Of a stretch of 64,000 nt of DNA, positions 51,263 to 59,441 are shown piece by piece. A model generated the notes under the pieces. That model worked only from the letters and a program-made list of their open reading frames with translations. It made no database searches and was not told where the DNA came from. The stretch is from Streptomyces sp. NBC_01244 (GTDB taxonomy: Bacteria > Actinomycetota > Actinomycetes > Streptomycetales > Streptomycetaceae). The DNA lies in the NCBI RefSeq assembly GCF_035987325.1, contig NZ_CP108488.1, positions 7,688,001 to 7,752,000 on the forward strand, given 5' to 3'. The position numbers and the translations under genes are program-made. The stretch's first letter is position 1; each line of letters opens with the position of its first letter.

Positions 51263-51526
51263 ATGGCCACCACCGTGCTCGCCATAGCGATCGTCCTTGC
51301 GGCGCTGGTGATCAGGACGGCCGTCGCGGAGCTGCGCGTGCCGGGGAGCGGCCGCAGACAGTGGTCCTTCCTCTCCGACCGGCGAGCGTTGGCCACGGGA
51401 GCTGTCACGGCTGTGGTCCTCGGCTGGGTGGGGTGGGTGGCCTCCGGCCCGGCCGCCACCGCCTGGGCCGTGCTCGCCGGTCTCCTCACGGCGGCAGTCG
51501 TACCTCCGGACGGACGTGACGACTGA
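51263..51526 (+). CDS. Small membrane protein downstream of nhaA
   Basis: The 87-residue protein has a first hydrophobic helix (TTVLAIAIVLAALVIRTAVA) and further hydrophobic stretches (ALATGAVTAVVLGWVGWVA and AWAVLAGLLTAAVV). GAGGAGGG before ATG 51263 overlaps the nhaA stop, so it is likely co-translated. I do not recognise it. Confidence 0.7.
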   Translation: MATTVLAIAIVLAALVIRTAVAELRVPGSGRRQWSFLSDRRALATGAVTAVVLGWVGWVASGPAATAWAVLAGLLTAAVVPPDGRDD

Positions 51527-51728
51527 CGACGCCAGACCCAGGCAAGGTCAGCGGCCTCGGCCGTCCGGTGTTGCATTCCTGCTGACCGTCGGCAAGAAGC
51601 GGCACTGCGAACTGCCGTCAGGATCCCGCCAGAAACGCGTAAGGAATGTGTAAAGTGGCCGCCGGTGTGCCGGGAAGCCTGGTCGGCGAACAGGGGACAA
51701 CTCTCTTCGCAGATCGGGGCTGGACGCC

Positions 51729-53000
51729 ATGGTGCTCGTCGCTGTCTTCGGTGTGGCACTGCTGATCGCGGTGCTGCTCTCCGGGCTTGCCGCCCGCACG
51801 GTCCTCTCGACCTCCCTCCTCTTCCTCTTGGGCGGAGCCCTCGTCAGCGACGGGTTCCTCGGGCTCATCCACATCACGGCGGACAGCGAGATCGTCGCGG
51901 TCACCGCCGATCTGGCCCTGTTCGCCGTGCTGTTCACCGACGGCATGCACGTCACCTTCGCGAAGCTGCGGCAGAACTGGAAGAACCCGGCCCGTGCGCT
52001 GGGCCTGGGGATGCCGCTGGCGATGGTCGGCATGGCCGTCATCACCCACTACCTCGTCGGGCTGGACTGGACGACGTCGTTCCTCGTCGGCGCGGTGCTG
52101 GCGCCGACGGACCCGGTGTTCGCCTCGGCGATCGTGGGCCGCAAGGAGGTTCCCGCGAAGCTGCGGCAGCTGCTGAACGTGGAGAGCGGGATCAACGACG
52201 GGCTCGCCCTGCCGGTGGTACTGATCCTGATCGCCGCCGCCGGGCCCACCTCCGGGATGGCCGACGCCTCCGTCGCCAGGATCGCGCTGGAGCTCGGCCT
52301 GGGACTGGTCTTCGGCGGCGTGCTTCCGCTGGCGGTGGCGGCGCTGGTGCGGCTGCGGCTGCTGGGCGCGGAGCCGAAGCTCCAGCCGTTGCTTCCGCTG
52401 GCGACGGGGATCGTCCTCTATGCGGCATGCCACCTGACCCACGCCAACCCCTACCTGGCGGCGTTCTCCGCCGGTGCGGTGCTGGCCGCCGTATCGCCCG
52501 AGGCGAAGGTGGTGTTCGAGCCGCTCGGCGAGGCGCTGGCGGAGCTGGCGAAGTTCGCTGCGCTGCTGGTGTTCGGCGCGCTGCTCACTCCGCAGCTGTT
52601 CGGCGACCTGTCGGTGGGCGGGTACGTGGCGGTGGTCCTGGCCGTCGTGCTGATTCGCCCGGCCTCGCTGTTGTTGTCCCTGATGGGCAGCCGGATCGAG
52701 CGGCGGGAGAAGCTGGTCGCCGCCTGGTTCGGTCCCAAAGGCTTCGCCTCTGTGGTGTACGGGCTGCTGGTCCTCCAGGCCGGTATCCCGCAGGGCGAGG
52801 CCGCGTACACCCTCATAGCCGTCTGCATCGCCTTCTCGATCATCGCCCACAGCAGCACGGACGTTCCCATCGCCCGCCTCTTCCATGTGGACGACCTCAC
52901 CGGCATCCCGGCCCAAGGCCCCGTAACCGGCGTTCGTACGACCGATGTTCCCGCCCTGAGCAGTGCACCCCATCAGGAGACGCACCATGCCCGCCCGTGA
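51729..53000 (+). CDS. CPA-type sodium/proton antiporter
   Basis: The 423-residue protein has about twelve membrane helices and the antiporter core: VLAPTDPVFASAIVG (the TDPV motif), LNVESGINDGLALPVVLI (the ND acid site, about 165-182) and TDGMHVTF. It belongs to the CPA1-like group of cation:proton antiporters. The hydrophilic tail (VDDLTGIPAQG...) overlaps the start of the CBS gene by 14 bases. It may be part of a cation-homeostasis operon with the CBS and ArsB/NhaD-type genes. Confidence 0.93.
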   Translation: MVLVAVFGVALLIAVLLSGLAARTVLSTSLLFLLGGALVSDGFLGLIHITADSEIVAVTADLALFAVLFTDGMHVTFAKLRQNWKNPARALGLGMPLAMVGMAVITHYLVGLDWTTSFLVGAVLAPTDPVFASAIVGRKEVPAKLRQLLNVESGINDGLALPVVLILIAAAGPTSGMADASVARIALELGLGLVFGGVLPLAVAALVRLRLLGAEPKLQPLLPLATGIVLYAACHLTHANPYLAAFSAGAVLAAVSPEAKVVFEPLGEALAELAKFAALLVFGALLTPQLFGDLSVGGYVAVVLAVVLIRPASLLLSLMGSRIERREKLVAAWFGPKGFASVVYGLLVLQAGIPQGEAAYTLIAVCIAFSIIAHSSTDVPIARLFHVDDLTGIPAQGPVTGVRTTDVPALSSAPHQETHHARP

Positions 53001-53466
53001 TCTCGCCGAGCCCTACCCGCACATCACGACCGAAGACGACGCGATCGACGCGGTCCGCCTGCTGGCCGAACGCAACCTGCCCGCGCTGCTCGTCCTGGAC
53101 ACCGACGGCCACCCGTACGCCGCCGTGCCCGGATCGCAGCTGGTGCGGCAGCTGGTGCCCGAGTACGTGATGGAGGATCCGCTGCTGGCACCCGTCATCG
53201 ACGAACGGCACGCCGAGACGATGGCCGAGCAGCTGGAGGGCAAGACGGTGGCAGAGTGGCTGCCCCCGCGTACCTTCAAGCCCCCCTACGTCGGCCCGGA
53301 CGCGGGGACGATGGAACTCGCGGCCGCCATGGCCCGCACCCACGTCCCGCTGGTCGCGGTCGTCGAACGCAGCGGTGACCAGAGCCGGCTCCTCGGGGTC
53401 GTCTCGGCCGCCGGCCTCATGCGGCACCTCCTCGCCGCGGCCGGCCGGACGGAGGACGAGACGTGA
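52987..53466 (+). CDS. CBS-domain protein
   Basis: The 159-residue protein has a CBS pair: the first begins at LAEPYPHITTEDDAIDAVRLLAERNLPALLVLD and the second at DAGTMELAAAMARTHVPLVAVVE...GVVSAAGLMRHLLA. Such pairs bind adenosine nucleotides and sense energy state. ATG 52987 has CAGGAGA six bases upstream. It overlaps the antiporter gene before it and, by GTGA, the carrier gene after it, so all three are tightly coupled. It probably gates one of the two transporters. Confidence 0.93.
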   Translation: MPARDLAEPYPHITTEDDAIDAVRLLAERNLPALLVLDTDGHPYAAVPGSQLVRQLVPEYVMEDPLLAPVIDERHAETMAEQLEGKTVAEWLPPRTFKPPYVGPDAGTMELAAAMARTHVPLVAVVERSGDQSRLLGVVSAAGLMRHLLAAAGRTEDET

Positions 53467-54761
53467 GCGGCTGGCAGAGCTGGGCCGCCATCGCCGTGTT
53501 CGCAGGCGCCTACGTCCTGATCATCACCGAGTGGGTGCACCGGGTCGCCGCCGCCCTGGGCGGCGCGGCGCTGATGCTGGCCATCGGCGCCACCGACGAC
53601 AGGGCGGCCTTCCACTCCGACGAGACCGGCATCGACTGGAACGTCATCTTCCTGCTCCTTGGGATGATGCTGATCGTCGGAATACTGAAGCGGACCGGCC
53701 TCTTCGAGTACCTGGCCATCTGGTCCGTCAAGAGAGCCAGGGCCCGCCCGTTCCGGGTGATGACCATGCTCGTCGTGATCACCGCCGTCGCTTCCGCCCT
53801 GCTGGACAACGTCACCACCGTGCTGCTGGTCGCACCCGTCACCCTCCTGGTGTGCGACCGGCTGCGGCTGCCCGCCGCGCCGTTCCTGATCGCCGAGGTC
53901 TTCGCCGCCAACATCGGCGGCACCGCCACCCTCGTCGGCGACCCGCCCAACATCATCATCGCCAGCCGCGCCGGCCTCACCTTCAACGACTTCCTCGTCC
54001 ACCTCGCCCCCCTGTGCGCGGTCCTGATAGTCATCCTGGTGCTGCTGTGCCGGCTGATGTTCGCGAGCACCTTCGTCTACGACGAGAAGCGCGCAGCCGA
54101 GCTGATGGAACTGCGGGAGCGCGAAGCCATCCGGGACCCGCGGCTGCTCGCACAAGGGTTGGGCGTCCTCGTGCTCGTCGTTGCCGGATTCGTCCTGCAC
54201 CCGGTGCTGCACTACGAGCCGAGCGTCGTCGCGCTGCTCGGCGCGGGCCTGCTCGTCGCGATCTCCAAGGTGGAGACGGGCGAGGTACTGGGCGAGGTGG
54301 AGTGGCCCACCCTCGCCTTCTTCGCGGGCCTGTTCGTGATGGTCGGCGCCCTCATCGAGACCGGCGTGATCGGCGAACTCGCCGGCTCCCTCGCGGACGC
54401 CATCGGAGGCGCCGAACTCGGCGGCACCATGCTGCTGCTGGGCGGCTCGGCCGTCCTGTCCGGGATCGTCGACAACATCCCGTACGTGGCCACAATGGCC
54501 CCCGTCACCAGCGAGCTGGTGGCCGATCTGGGCGGCGACCCCGACCACGTCATGTGGTGGGCCCTCGCCCTCGGCGCCGACCTCGGCGGCAACGCCACCG
54601 CCATCGGCGCCTCCGCCAACGTCGTCGTCCTCGGCATCGCCGAACGCAACCGCACCCCCATCACCTTCTGGCAGTTCACCAAGTACGGCCTGATCGTCAC
54701 CGCCGTCACCGTCGCCGTGGCCGCCGTATACCTGTGGCTGCGCTACTTCGCCCTGACCTGA
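53463..54761 (+). CDS. ArsB/NhaD-type permease (ion transporter superfamily)
   Basis: The 432-residue protein has eleven or so helices and the family segments TDDRAAFHSDETGIDWNVIFLLLGMM, SALLDNVTTVLLVAPVTLL, NIGGTATLVGDPPNIIIAS and SGIVDNIPYVATMAPV. The paired DNxTT/DNxP motifs mark the two inverted halves of ArsB/NhaD-like carriers. In this setting (NhaA, CPA antiporter, CBS) sodium or another cation is more likely than arsenite, and there are no arsenic genes nearby. Confidence 0.92.
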   Translation: MSGWQSWAAIAVFAGAYVLIITEWVHRVAAALGGAALMLAIGATDDRAAFHSDETGIDWNVIFLLLGMMLIVGILKRTGLFEYLAIWSVKRARARPFRVMTMLVVITAVASALLDNVTTVLLVAPVTLLVCDRLRLPAAPFLIAEVFAANIGGTATLVGDPPNIIIASRAGLTFNDFLVHLAPLCAVLIVILVLLCRLMFASTFVYDEKRAAELMELREREAIRDPRLLAQGLGVLVLVVAGFVLHPVLHYEPSVVALLGAGLLVAISKVETGEVLGEVEWPTLAFFAGLFVMVGALIETGVIGELAGSLADAIGGAELGGTMLLLGGSAVLSGIVDNIPYVATMAPVTSELVADLGGDPDHVMWWALALGADLGGNATAIGASANVVVLGIAERNRTPITFWQFTKYGLIVTAVTVAVAAVYLWLRYFALT

Positions 54762-54827
54762 GCCGTGCGAGGCGAAGTCGGCCGGTTTCCTTCCCGCGCC
54801 CCCCTCTGCCCGGTCAGGTCCAGACGC

Positions 54828-55615
54828 CGCGGGGGCGCGCCGCTGCGGTCGCCGCGGTGCCGTGTCCGCTCGGAGGCCGGTAGAGAGCGTCAACACGCCG
54901 CCCATACGACACTTGCGACAGGTCAGGGCGTTCTGACGCTGGGGCCTGTCGGGGACGGCGAGTGCATGGAGGTCACTGTCTGTGATGCGCCGCAGGGTCG
55001 GCGGGCTCTACAGGGAGCGCTGAACAGGAAGCCGGGCGGGCTCGTTGCGGCGGGCGCAGGGCGTCGGCTGCCATGCGTTTCTCCCCAGATTCCCCCCCCC
55101 AGAGCGTGCCGACGCGCAAAAAGGGCTGGTCACAGGCTTGCCGGGGCAGGGTGAGGAGATCACCCGCATCTATTCCCCCCAGATTCCCCCCAAGGGCGCT
55201 TCTGGGCCGATCTGTGAGTGATGCGAAAGCGAAGTGCGAAGGATGACTGAGCGTCATGCGAGGGGCTTAGAGCCAGTCCCGTCGCTTGAAAATCGCGTAC
55301 AAACTGACGCAAACAACCCCCATGAGGCAGATCGCAAGGGGGTATCCGAAGGTCCAGCCCAGCTCAGGCATGTACTCAAAGTTCATGCCGTAGATGGTTC
55401 CGACGAGTGTGGGTGCAAACAAAATGGCAGCCCATGAGGAAACCTTCTTGAAGTCGTCGCCCTCACGCCGCTGACCTGCGGAAATCGCCCGAACAGACGG
55501 TCCGACCTGCGACGATCGGCCTTTCCGACCCTTTCACCGTGCTGCCCCTTTGTGTAGCCGATCCTCCCCAGCCGCTCCCCAACGGGCCTTCATTCTCCCC
55601 AGATTCTCCCCAGGG
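54828..55615. repeat. Repeat copy C: C-run clusters flanking a corA stub
   Basis: This is the longest copy. The left arm shares the GC-rich inverted segment near 54840-54870, has an extra 60-base insertion relative to copy B, then GCGAGTGCATGGAGGTCACT and a C-run pair (about 55078-55102) with a run of nine C. A second pair lies at 55172-55193. The corA stub is at 55267-55460. In the right cluster all units carry T at the fifth base (ATTCTCCCCAG at 55593-55603 and 55604-55614), so the pattern is conserved while single bases drift. The copy separates the ion-transport genes from the defence-like island. The bases 54762-54827 and 55616-55817 show no gene. Confidence 0.88.
55267..55460 (-). pseudogene. 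corA: corA 3'-end stub (copy C)
   Basis: The frame again ends in FKRRDWL and keeps GTIYGMNFE and MPEL, with changes such as MPELGWTFGYP and SLYAIFKRR. There is no start codon. The breakpoint at its 5' side (GDDFKK) is the same residue as in copies A and B, so the stub was already truncated before it was copied. Confidence 0.85.
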
Positions 55616-55817
55616 AAGACTGTCGCTGGCGGCGATGTTGTGCGAGGGATTGGCGGTTACTGCCGCACCCCTGGACACGTGCGGGGTTGCTCGTCTTGCG
55701 GTACCCAGGGCGTGCAGGCAGTGTCGTTCGTAACGGAATGGGCATCAGTGTTGGCGCGCTGTCGTTCCCCATCAAGACTGCATGCACCGAAGGTCAGCGA
55801 TCCTATGGGGTGGACCG

Positions 55818-56267
55818 ATGAGCAACCTCTTGGGTGCAGTGGACACAGCCCACAGCAACATTGAGCGCCTAGCCGAACCGGGCGCACTGCACGACGCCAC
55901 TGAGCAAGTGATCACCGTTGCCCGACGGACGGGAGCCCAAGCTGTCCTCGCTGCCAGCCCCGTTGCCGAGCGGTTGGTTGGGGCGCTCCTGTCGTCGTGC
56001 AGCGATTTGGTCAGCCTGTCCTCGCAGGCGGCTGCCTTCGCGCAGACCGTATTAATCGTGGACGTCAACATTGCCAGCGGCACGGCGGTGGCGCAGGCTG
56101 CCCGCCACGCCAGAGGCCTCGGAGCGCGACACGTTCACGCGGTCGTACTCCACCAGCTGACCGCAGTGGCAGCGCGAGCCGCTGACTGCGGCGTGGACGG
56201 GTTGCACGTACTCGGAGAACGGCCGCTGGCCCGTTCCTCTTCTACGACGGATTCGGGTCTGTGGTAG
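55818..56267 (+). CDS. Phosphoribosyltransferase-like protein
   Basis: The 149-residue protein has the type I PRTase core: a hydrophobic strand followed by an acidic motif, VLIVDVNIASGTAVAQAARHA (78-98), in the position of the PRPP loop. The canonical double acid is reduced (VDVN for VDDV), so activity is uncertain. The strands QAVLAASPVAERLVGALLSS and HVHAVVLHQL fit the flanking fold. ATG 55818 follows GGTGGA. Its 3' end overlaps by 26 bases the RNase H-like gene on the other strand. Neighbouring genes suggest a nucleotide-signalling or conflict role. Confidence 0.6.
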   Translation: MSNLLGAVDTAHSNIERLAEPGALHDATEQVITVARRTGAQAVLAASPVAERLVGALLSSCSDLVSLSSQAAAFAQTVLIVDVNIASGTAVAQAARHARGLGARHVHAVVLHQLTAVAARAADCGVDGLHVLGERPLARSSSTTDSGLW

Positions 56268-56724
56268 AGGCTGCGGGCAACGCGGCGAGGGCCGCAGCAG
56301 CGGCCGCCGATCGCTTAGGGTCCAACGCCTTACCGCGTGCAAGGGCATCTGCCTTGGTCAGGCCAAGCACCTCGCCGACTTCCTTGCCGCTGCGGTAGGT
56401 CACCTGGTGGATCTTGTGATCGCGGCAGACGTAGCCGAGAGCGCCTTCGATCATGAGGCGATGACGCGGCGCTGCCTTGCGATTACCAGCAGGGCTGATG
56501 TCAGCGACGCAGACCACCACGGCGTCAGGGTTCAATGCTGAGAGCTTGCTGCTGAGCTTGCGCCCCAAGTCTTCAACCTGATCGATGACCTCCGACGCCG
56601 CGGTTCGAAGGTCGCATGCCTCCTGCAGGTGCGGCTCGCCCTGCGATCCCTCCAGCATGACGCAGGTAACTACCGGACCGCGTCCTGCCGTTGGAAAGCC
56701 CACACTGATCCCGAGTACCTCCAT
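56242..56724 (-). CDS. Possible RNase H-fold (RuvC/YqgF-like) protein
   Basis: The 160-residue protein starts MEVLGISVGFPTAGRGPVV, like the first strand of an RNase H-fold nuclease. It then has helices, VVVCVADISPAGNRKAAPRH and a VTYRSGKEVGEVLGLTKADA segment recalling RuvC-like proteins. The first acidic residue is not conserved (GISVG has no Asp), so activity is doubtful. I prefer ATG 56724, because TATAGT lies seven bases upstream and would place the RNA start at the codon itself. The gene is divergent from the kinase gene. Confidence 0.5.
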   Translation of the reverse strand: MEVLGISVGFPTAGRGPVVTCVMLEGSQGEPHLQEACDLRTAASEVIDQVEDLGRKLSSKLSALNPDAVVVCVADISPAGNRKAAPRHRLMIEGALGYVCRDHKIHQVTYRSGKEVGEVLGLTKADALARGKALDPKRSAAAAAALAALPAASTTDPNPS

Positions 56725-56731
56725 GCCCAGC

Positions 56732-56741
56732 ACTATAGAGT
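56732..56741. promoter_or_regulatory. Overlapping divergent -10 boxes for two leaderless genes
   Basis: Rightward, TAGAGT (56736-56741) lies seven bases before the kinase ATG at 56749. Leftward, TATAGT (56737-56732) lies seven bases before ATG 56724. Neither gene has a Shine-Dalgarno sequence in the remaining space. Each RNA would start at its own start codon. The two -10 boxes overlap by two bases, so only one polymerase can open the site at a time. Confidence 0.7.
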
Positions 56742-56748
56742 GACGTGC

Positions 56749-57813
56749 ATGTCGGGAACGGTCATCGCCCAGATCGGCAACCGCCAGGTCGGGAACCGCA
56801 TCAGTGATCGCTACGAGGTGCTGGAACGCCTTGGGGGCGGATCTGGCGGCGAGGTCTATCGTGTCTTCGATGAGTACCTTCGCGCCGAGGCGGCGCTAAA
56901 GCTCTTCGAACCGCTGCAAGGTCAGCCGGCAACGTGGGACGAAGCCCAGGTACTCAAGGAGTTGCAGAGCCAGTACCTCCTGCCTGTCTATAACGCTGAC
57001 ATCGCCAGCGGGACCGACATCCGCTACATCACCATGCCTGTCATGGACGGCGACCTAGAGTCAGCCGCGGCACCGTTCGGCGCTGACGTCGCGAAAGCAG
57101 TGCACTGGGGTCAGCAGCTTGGGTACGGGCTCGAGCGCATCCATGCCGCTGGCCTACTCCATCGCGACGTCAAACCAGGAAACGCCTTTGCCGACAGCGG
57201 CAGCAACGTCTTGTTGGGAGACCTTGGCTTTGCCGCGCGGATGGATGTCGATGGCTATACCGCCGCGAACGGAACCTTCGCCACCGTGGCTCCCGAGGTG
57301 TTGAGCACCGGCAAATGTTCGGTGGCATCAGATGTCTACTCTCTAGCCGCCACCTTGTTCTACCTCCTATCCGGGCAGTACCCGAGCGGGCCGATAGCCA
57401 TCCGCCCGGCAGCCCGCAGGGAGCGGATCCTCCAGTCTCAGTTCGACAAGCTGCGTGATCTCGCCCCGCATGTCCCCCAGGGGCTCGGCGGTGTCGTCGA
57501 ACGAGGACTCTCTCCCGATCCAGCTGCTCGTCCCAGCAGCGCGCAAGAGCTCGCAAACCAGCTCGCTCAATGCTCACACCCTCAACGATCTTGGCGCCGT
57601 GTCACACCTCACGACGGTCACGCCCAATGCTTTGAAGGGGGCGCCACCAATACGGCGAAGGCCGTATCGGTCTGTGCGGTGCAGGATGGACGGGGCCGCT
57701 ACAGTGTCGAGGTACGTTACGCGGGGGGTCGGCACGCACGCCAACACGAGAAGAGCGGACTCCAACTGGACAGCCTGCCGGCTGCTTTCCGTACCGTGCT
57801 TCGTAATCTGTAG
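56749..57813 (+). CDS. Serine/threonine protein kinase, cytosolic
   Basis: The 354-residue protein is an active-looking Hanks-type kinase: glycine loop LGGGSGGEVYRV (28-39), ATP lysine K51 (AALKLF), catalytic loop HRDVKPGN (H138-N145) and DLG (158-160) in place of DFG, then APEVL. There is no transmembrane helix or PASTA domain. After the kinase (about 270) follows a unique tail with VRYAGGRHARQHEKSGLQLD that could be a sensor or substrate-binding part. It shares a promoter with the RNase H-like gene and is close to the PRTase-like gene. Confidence 0.9.
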   Translation: MSGTVIAQIGNRQVGNRISDRYEVLERLGGGSGGEVYRVFDEYLRAEAALKLFEPLQGQPATWDEAQVLKELQSQYLLPVYNADIASGTDIRYITMPVMDGDLESAAAPFGADVAKAVHWGQQLGYGLERIHAAGLLHRDVKPGNAFADSGSNVLLGDLGFAARMDVDGYTAANGTFATVAPEVLSTGKCSVASDVYSLAATLFYLLSGQYPSGPIAIRPAARRERILQSQFDKLRDLAPHVPQGLGGVVERGLSPDPAARPSSAQELANQLAQCSHPQRSWRRVTPHDGHAQCFEGGATNTAKAVSVCAVQDGRGRYSVEVRYAGGRHARQHEKSGLQLDSLPAAFRTVLRNL

Positions 57814-58220
57814 TGACGCTGCTTCGACTGCCTGCGTTCGGTCACAGGCAACGCGGGCGCTAAGCAGCAATGTGTCGACCTTCGGCTAACGCGGTCTCGC
57901 CGTAGCACCCTTCGCTGGGGCCCCTAGTACAGGCGCGTGAGCCAACGCCAGCCCGCCCTACAGCAATGTTCTTCGCTACCCGCACAGCGAGCCCTGCCCT
58001 CGCAGCTGTCTCCACGGCACGCTCGGCCCGCCACAGTGAAGGCCGCTCAACAGACAGAGCTAGAGAGGGTAGTTCGCTACAGCCAGTCGCGTCTCTTAGA
58101 GCTACGCAATGTAGTGCAGCGAGTCGGAGCGGGGGTGGCCGTCGCCTTCGTGGGGCGACGGCTTGACGAACCGATTCGAATCTCCCCCTCGGCTACGTTC
58201 CGTCTGCCAGGCTCGGACAC
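57814..58220. other. Interval downstream of the kinase gene
   Basis: A weak frame of 95 codons (57937-58224) has no ribosome site and poor codon pattern, and I do not call it. No tRNA or hairpin stands out. The right end must supply the promoter of the gene at 58221. Confidence 0.4.
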
Positions 58221-59357
58221 GTGACGTACGTAGTGACCGTAGACATCTGCATCTCGGAGGGAACTCCGAAGATGGACCCGCTGCAGCGTGCCGGGGCCGT
58301 CGCGCTGATCGAGAGCGGCTTCGCCTCGGTCGACGGCATCGACGGGCCGGACGGCATGGAGGTCGAACTCCTCGACACGATCGTGGGCGTGTATCCGGGC
58401 GGGGCACTGCTCAAGGTGTTCGTCGACGCAGAGGCGCTGGAATTCGCGGAGGACGCCGTCCGGGACGTCGTGGGCGAAGTGCTTCGGCGCTCCGAGCTGC
58501 TCGCGGATTGGACGGTCGAGCGGTGCGAAGTCGAACTGCACCCTGAGCTCACCCAGGAGAGCCTCGCCGCCGCCGACGGCCCGGACGGCCCGCCGGACGA
58601 CCCCGCGGCCCGCAAAGCCCGTCATGCCGAGCCGCCCGCAGCAGCCGAAGGAGGCGAGTACGACGCGCAAGCGAAGGCCGAGGAAGTGCGCGCCCGGATG
58701 CTCGTGCTGGCGGACGAGCTGCGTTCCTTTTCACCAGTGATGTTCGGTGTGCAGGACGACCCCGGGGAGGAGGATGGCGACGACTACGGCTTCGCAGTCG
58801 CGCCCGAGGACGCCACGCTGGCCGCCGGCGCACTCATCTACGCCACCGACGTCTTGATCGACGAGCTGTTCGAGGACGTGCACACCCTGGAGCAGGAGGG
58901 CACCAATGTCAGCGAGTGCGACGGCCCGCTGTGGCACCTGGAGGACCTGCCGGAGAGGTATGTCCTCCAGTACGACGCCCGTTTCGCCCGCCGCTTCCTG
59001 GTGACCGTGATCGCCATGACGACTCGCTTCACCAACGGCAGTTTCGACCAGCTGAGTTGCGTCGCCGAGGAACTTGCCCTGAGGCTGCTCTTGAGCCAGA
59101 CGACCGTCACCCTGGAGTTGTTCGGGTTGCTCGACGACGGCGTCTCGAACGCCCTAGAAGTGTTCGCCGACAACGTCTACGAGGACATGGACCACGAGTG
59201 GCTGTACGACGGTTCGATGGACGGGATCGACGAGGGCGCGGTGGGCTCGGCCCTCGGCATTGCACCCATGGCGTTCGGCGCCTGGTTCACACCGTTCAAC
59301 CCCGGTAGGCACGTGCACCCGTCGGCTGCAGACGAACCGGACACGGCTGCAGTGTGA
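58221..59357 (+). CDS. Hypothetical acidic protein (378 aa)
   Basis: I do not recognise this protein. The N-terminal 110 residues (YVVTVDICISEG, AVALIESGF, LLKVFVDAEALEFAEDAVRDVV) look like a ferredoxin-like alpha/beta domain. A linker rich in Asp, Pro, Ala and Glu (about 118-155) follows, then a helical domain of 200 residues (LAAGALIYATDVLIDELFEDV, RFLVTVIAMTTRFTNGSFDQ, EELALRLLLSQTTVTLELFG). The composition is strongly acidic (DDPGEEDGDDYG). There is no membrane segment. GTG 58221 is the likely start; ATG 58273 is an alternative. It stands 84 bases from the convergent Vsr gene. Confidence 0.75.
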   Translation: MTYVVTVDICISEGTPKMDPLQRAGAVALIESGFASVDGIDGPDGMEVELLDTIVGVYPGGALLKVFVDAEALEFAEDAVRDVVGEVLRRSELLADWTVERCEVELHPELTQESLAAADGPDGPPDDPAARKARHAEPPAAAEGGEYDAQAKAEEVRARMLVLADELRSFSPVMFGVQDDPGEEDGDDYGFAVAPEDATLAAGALIYATDVLIDELFEDVHTLEQEGTNVSECDGPLWHLEDLPERYVLQYDARFARRFLVTVIAMTTRFTNGSFDQLSCVAEELALRLLLSQTTVTLELFGLLDDGVSNALEVFADNVYEDMDHEWLYDGSMDGIDEGAVGSALGIAPMAFGAWFTPFNPGRHVHPSAADEPDTAAV

Positions 59358-59441
59358 TCCGCCCCGTTCCCTGATGCGACAGAAGCACGGTGGACGCGGA
59401 GGTGTTGTTCGGACCGATCACAGTGGCCCCACCAGGTCACG

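Noticed and set aside
53463..54761. An arsenic-resistance operon
   Set aside because: The carrier is ArsB/NhaD-like, but no ArsR, ArsC or ArsA gene is near, and the neighbours are sodium/proton carriers.
57937..58224. A 95-residue gene between the kinase and the acidic protein
   Set aside because: No ribosome binding site, no family-like sequence, and it overlaps the start of the next gene.
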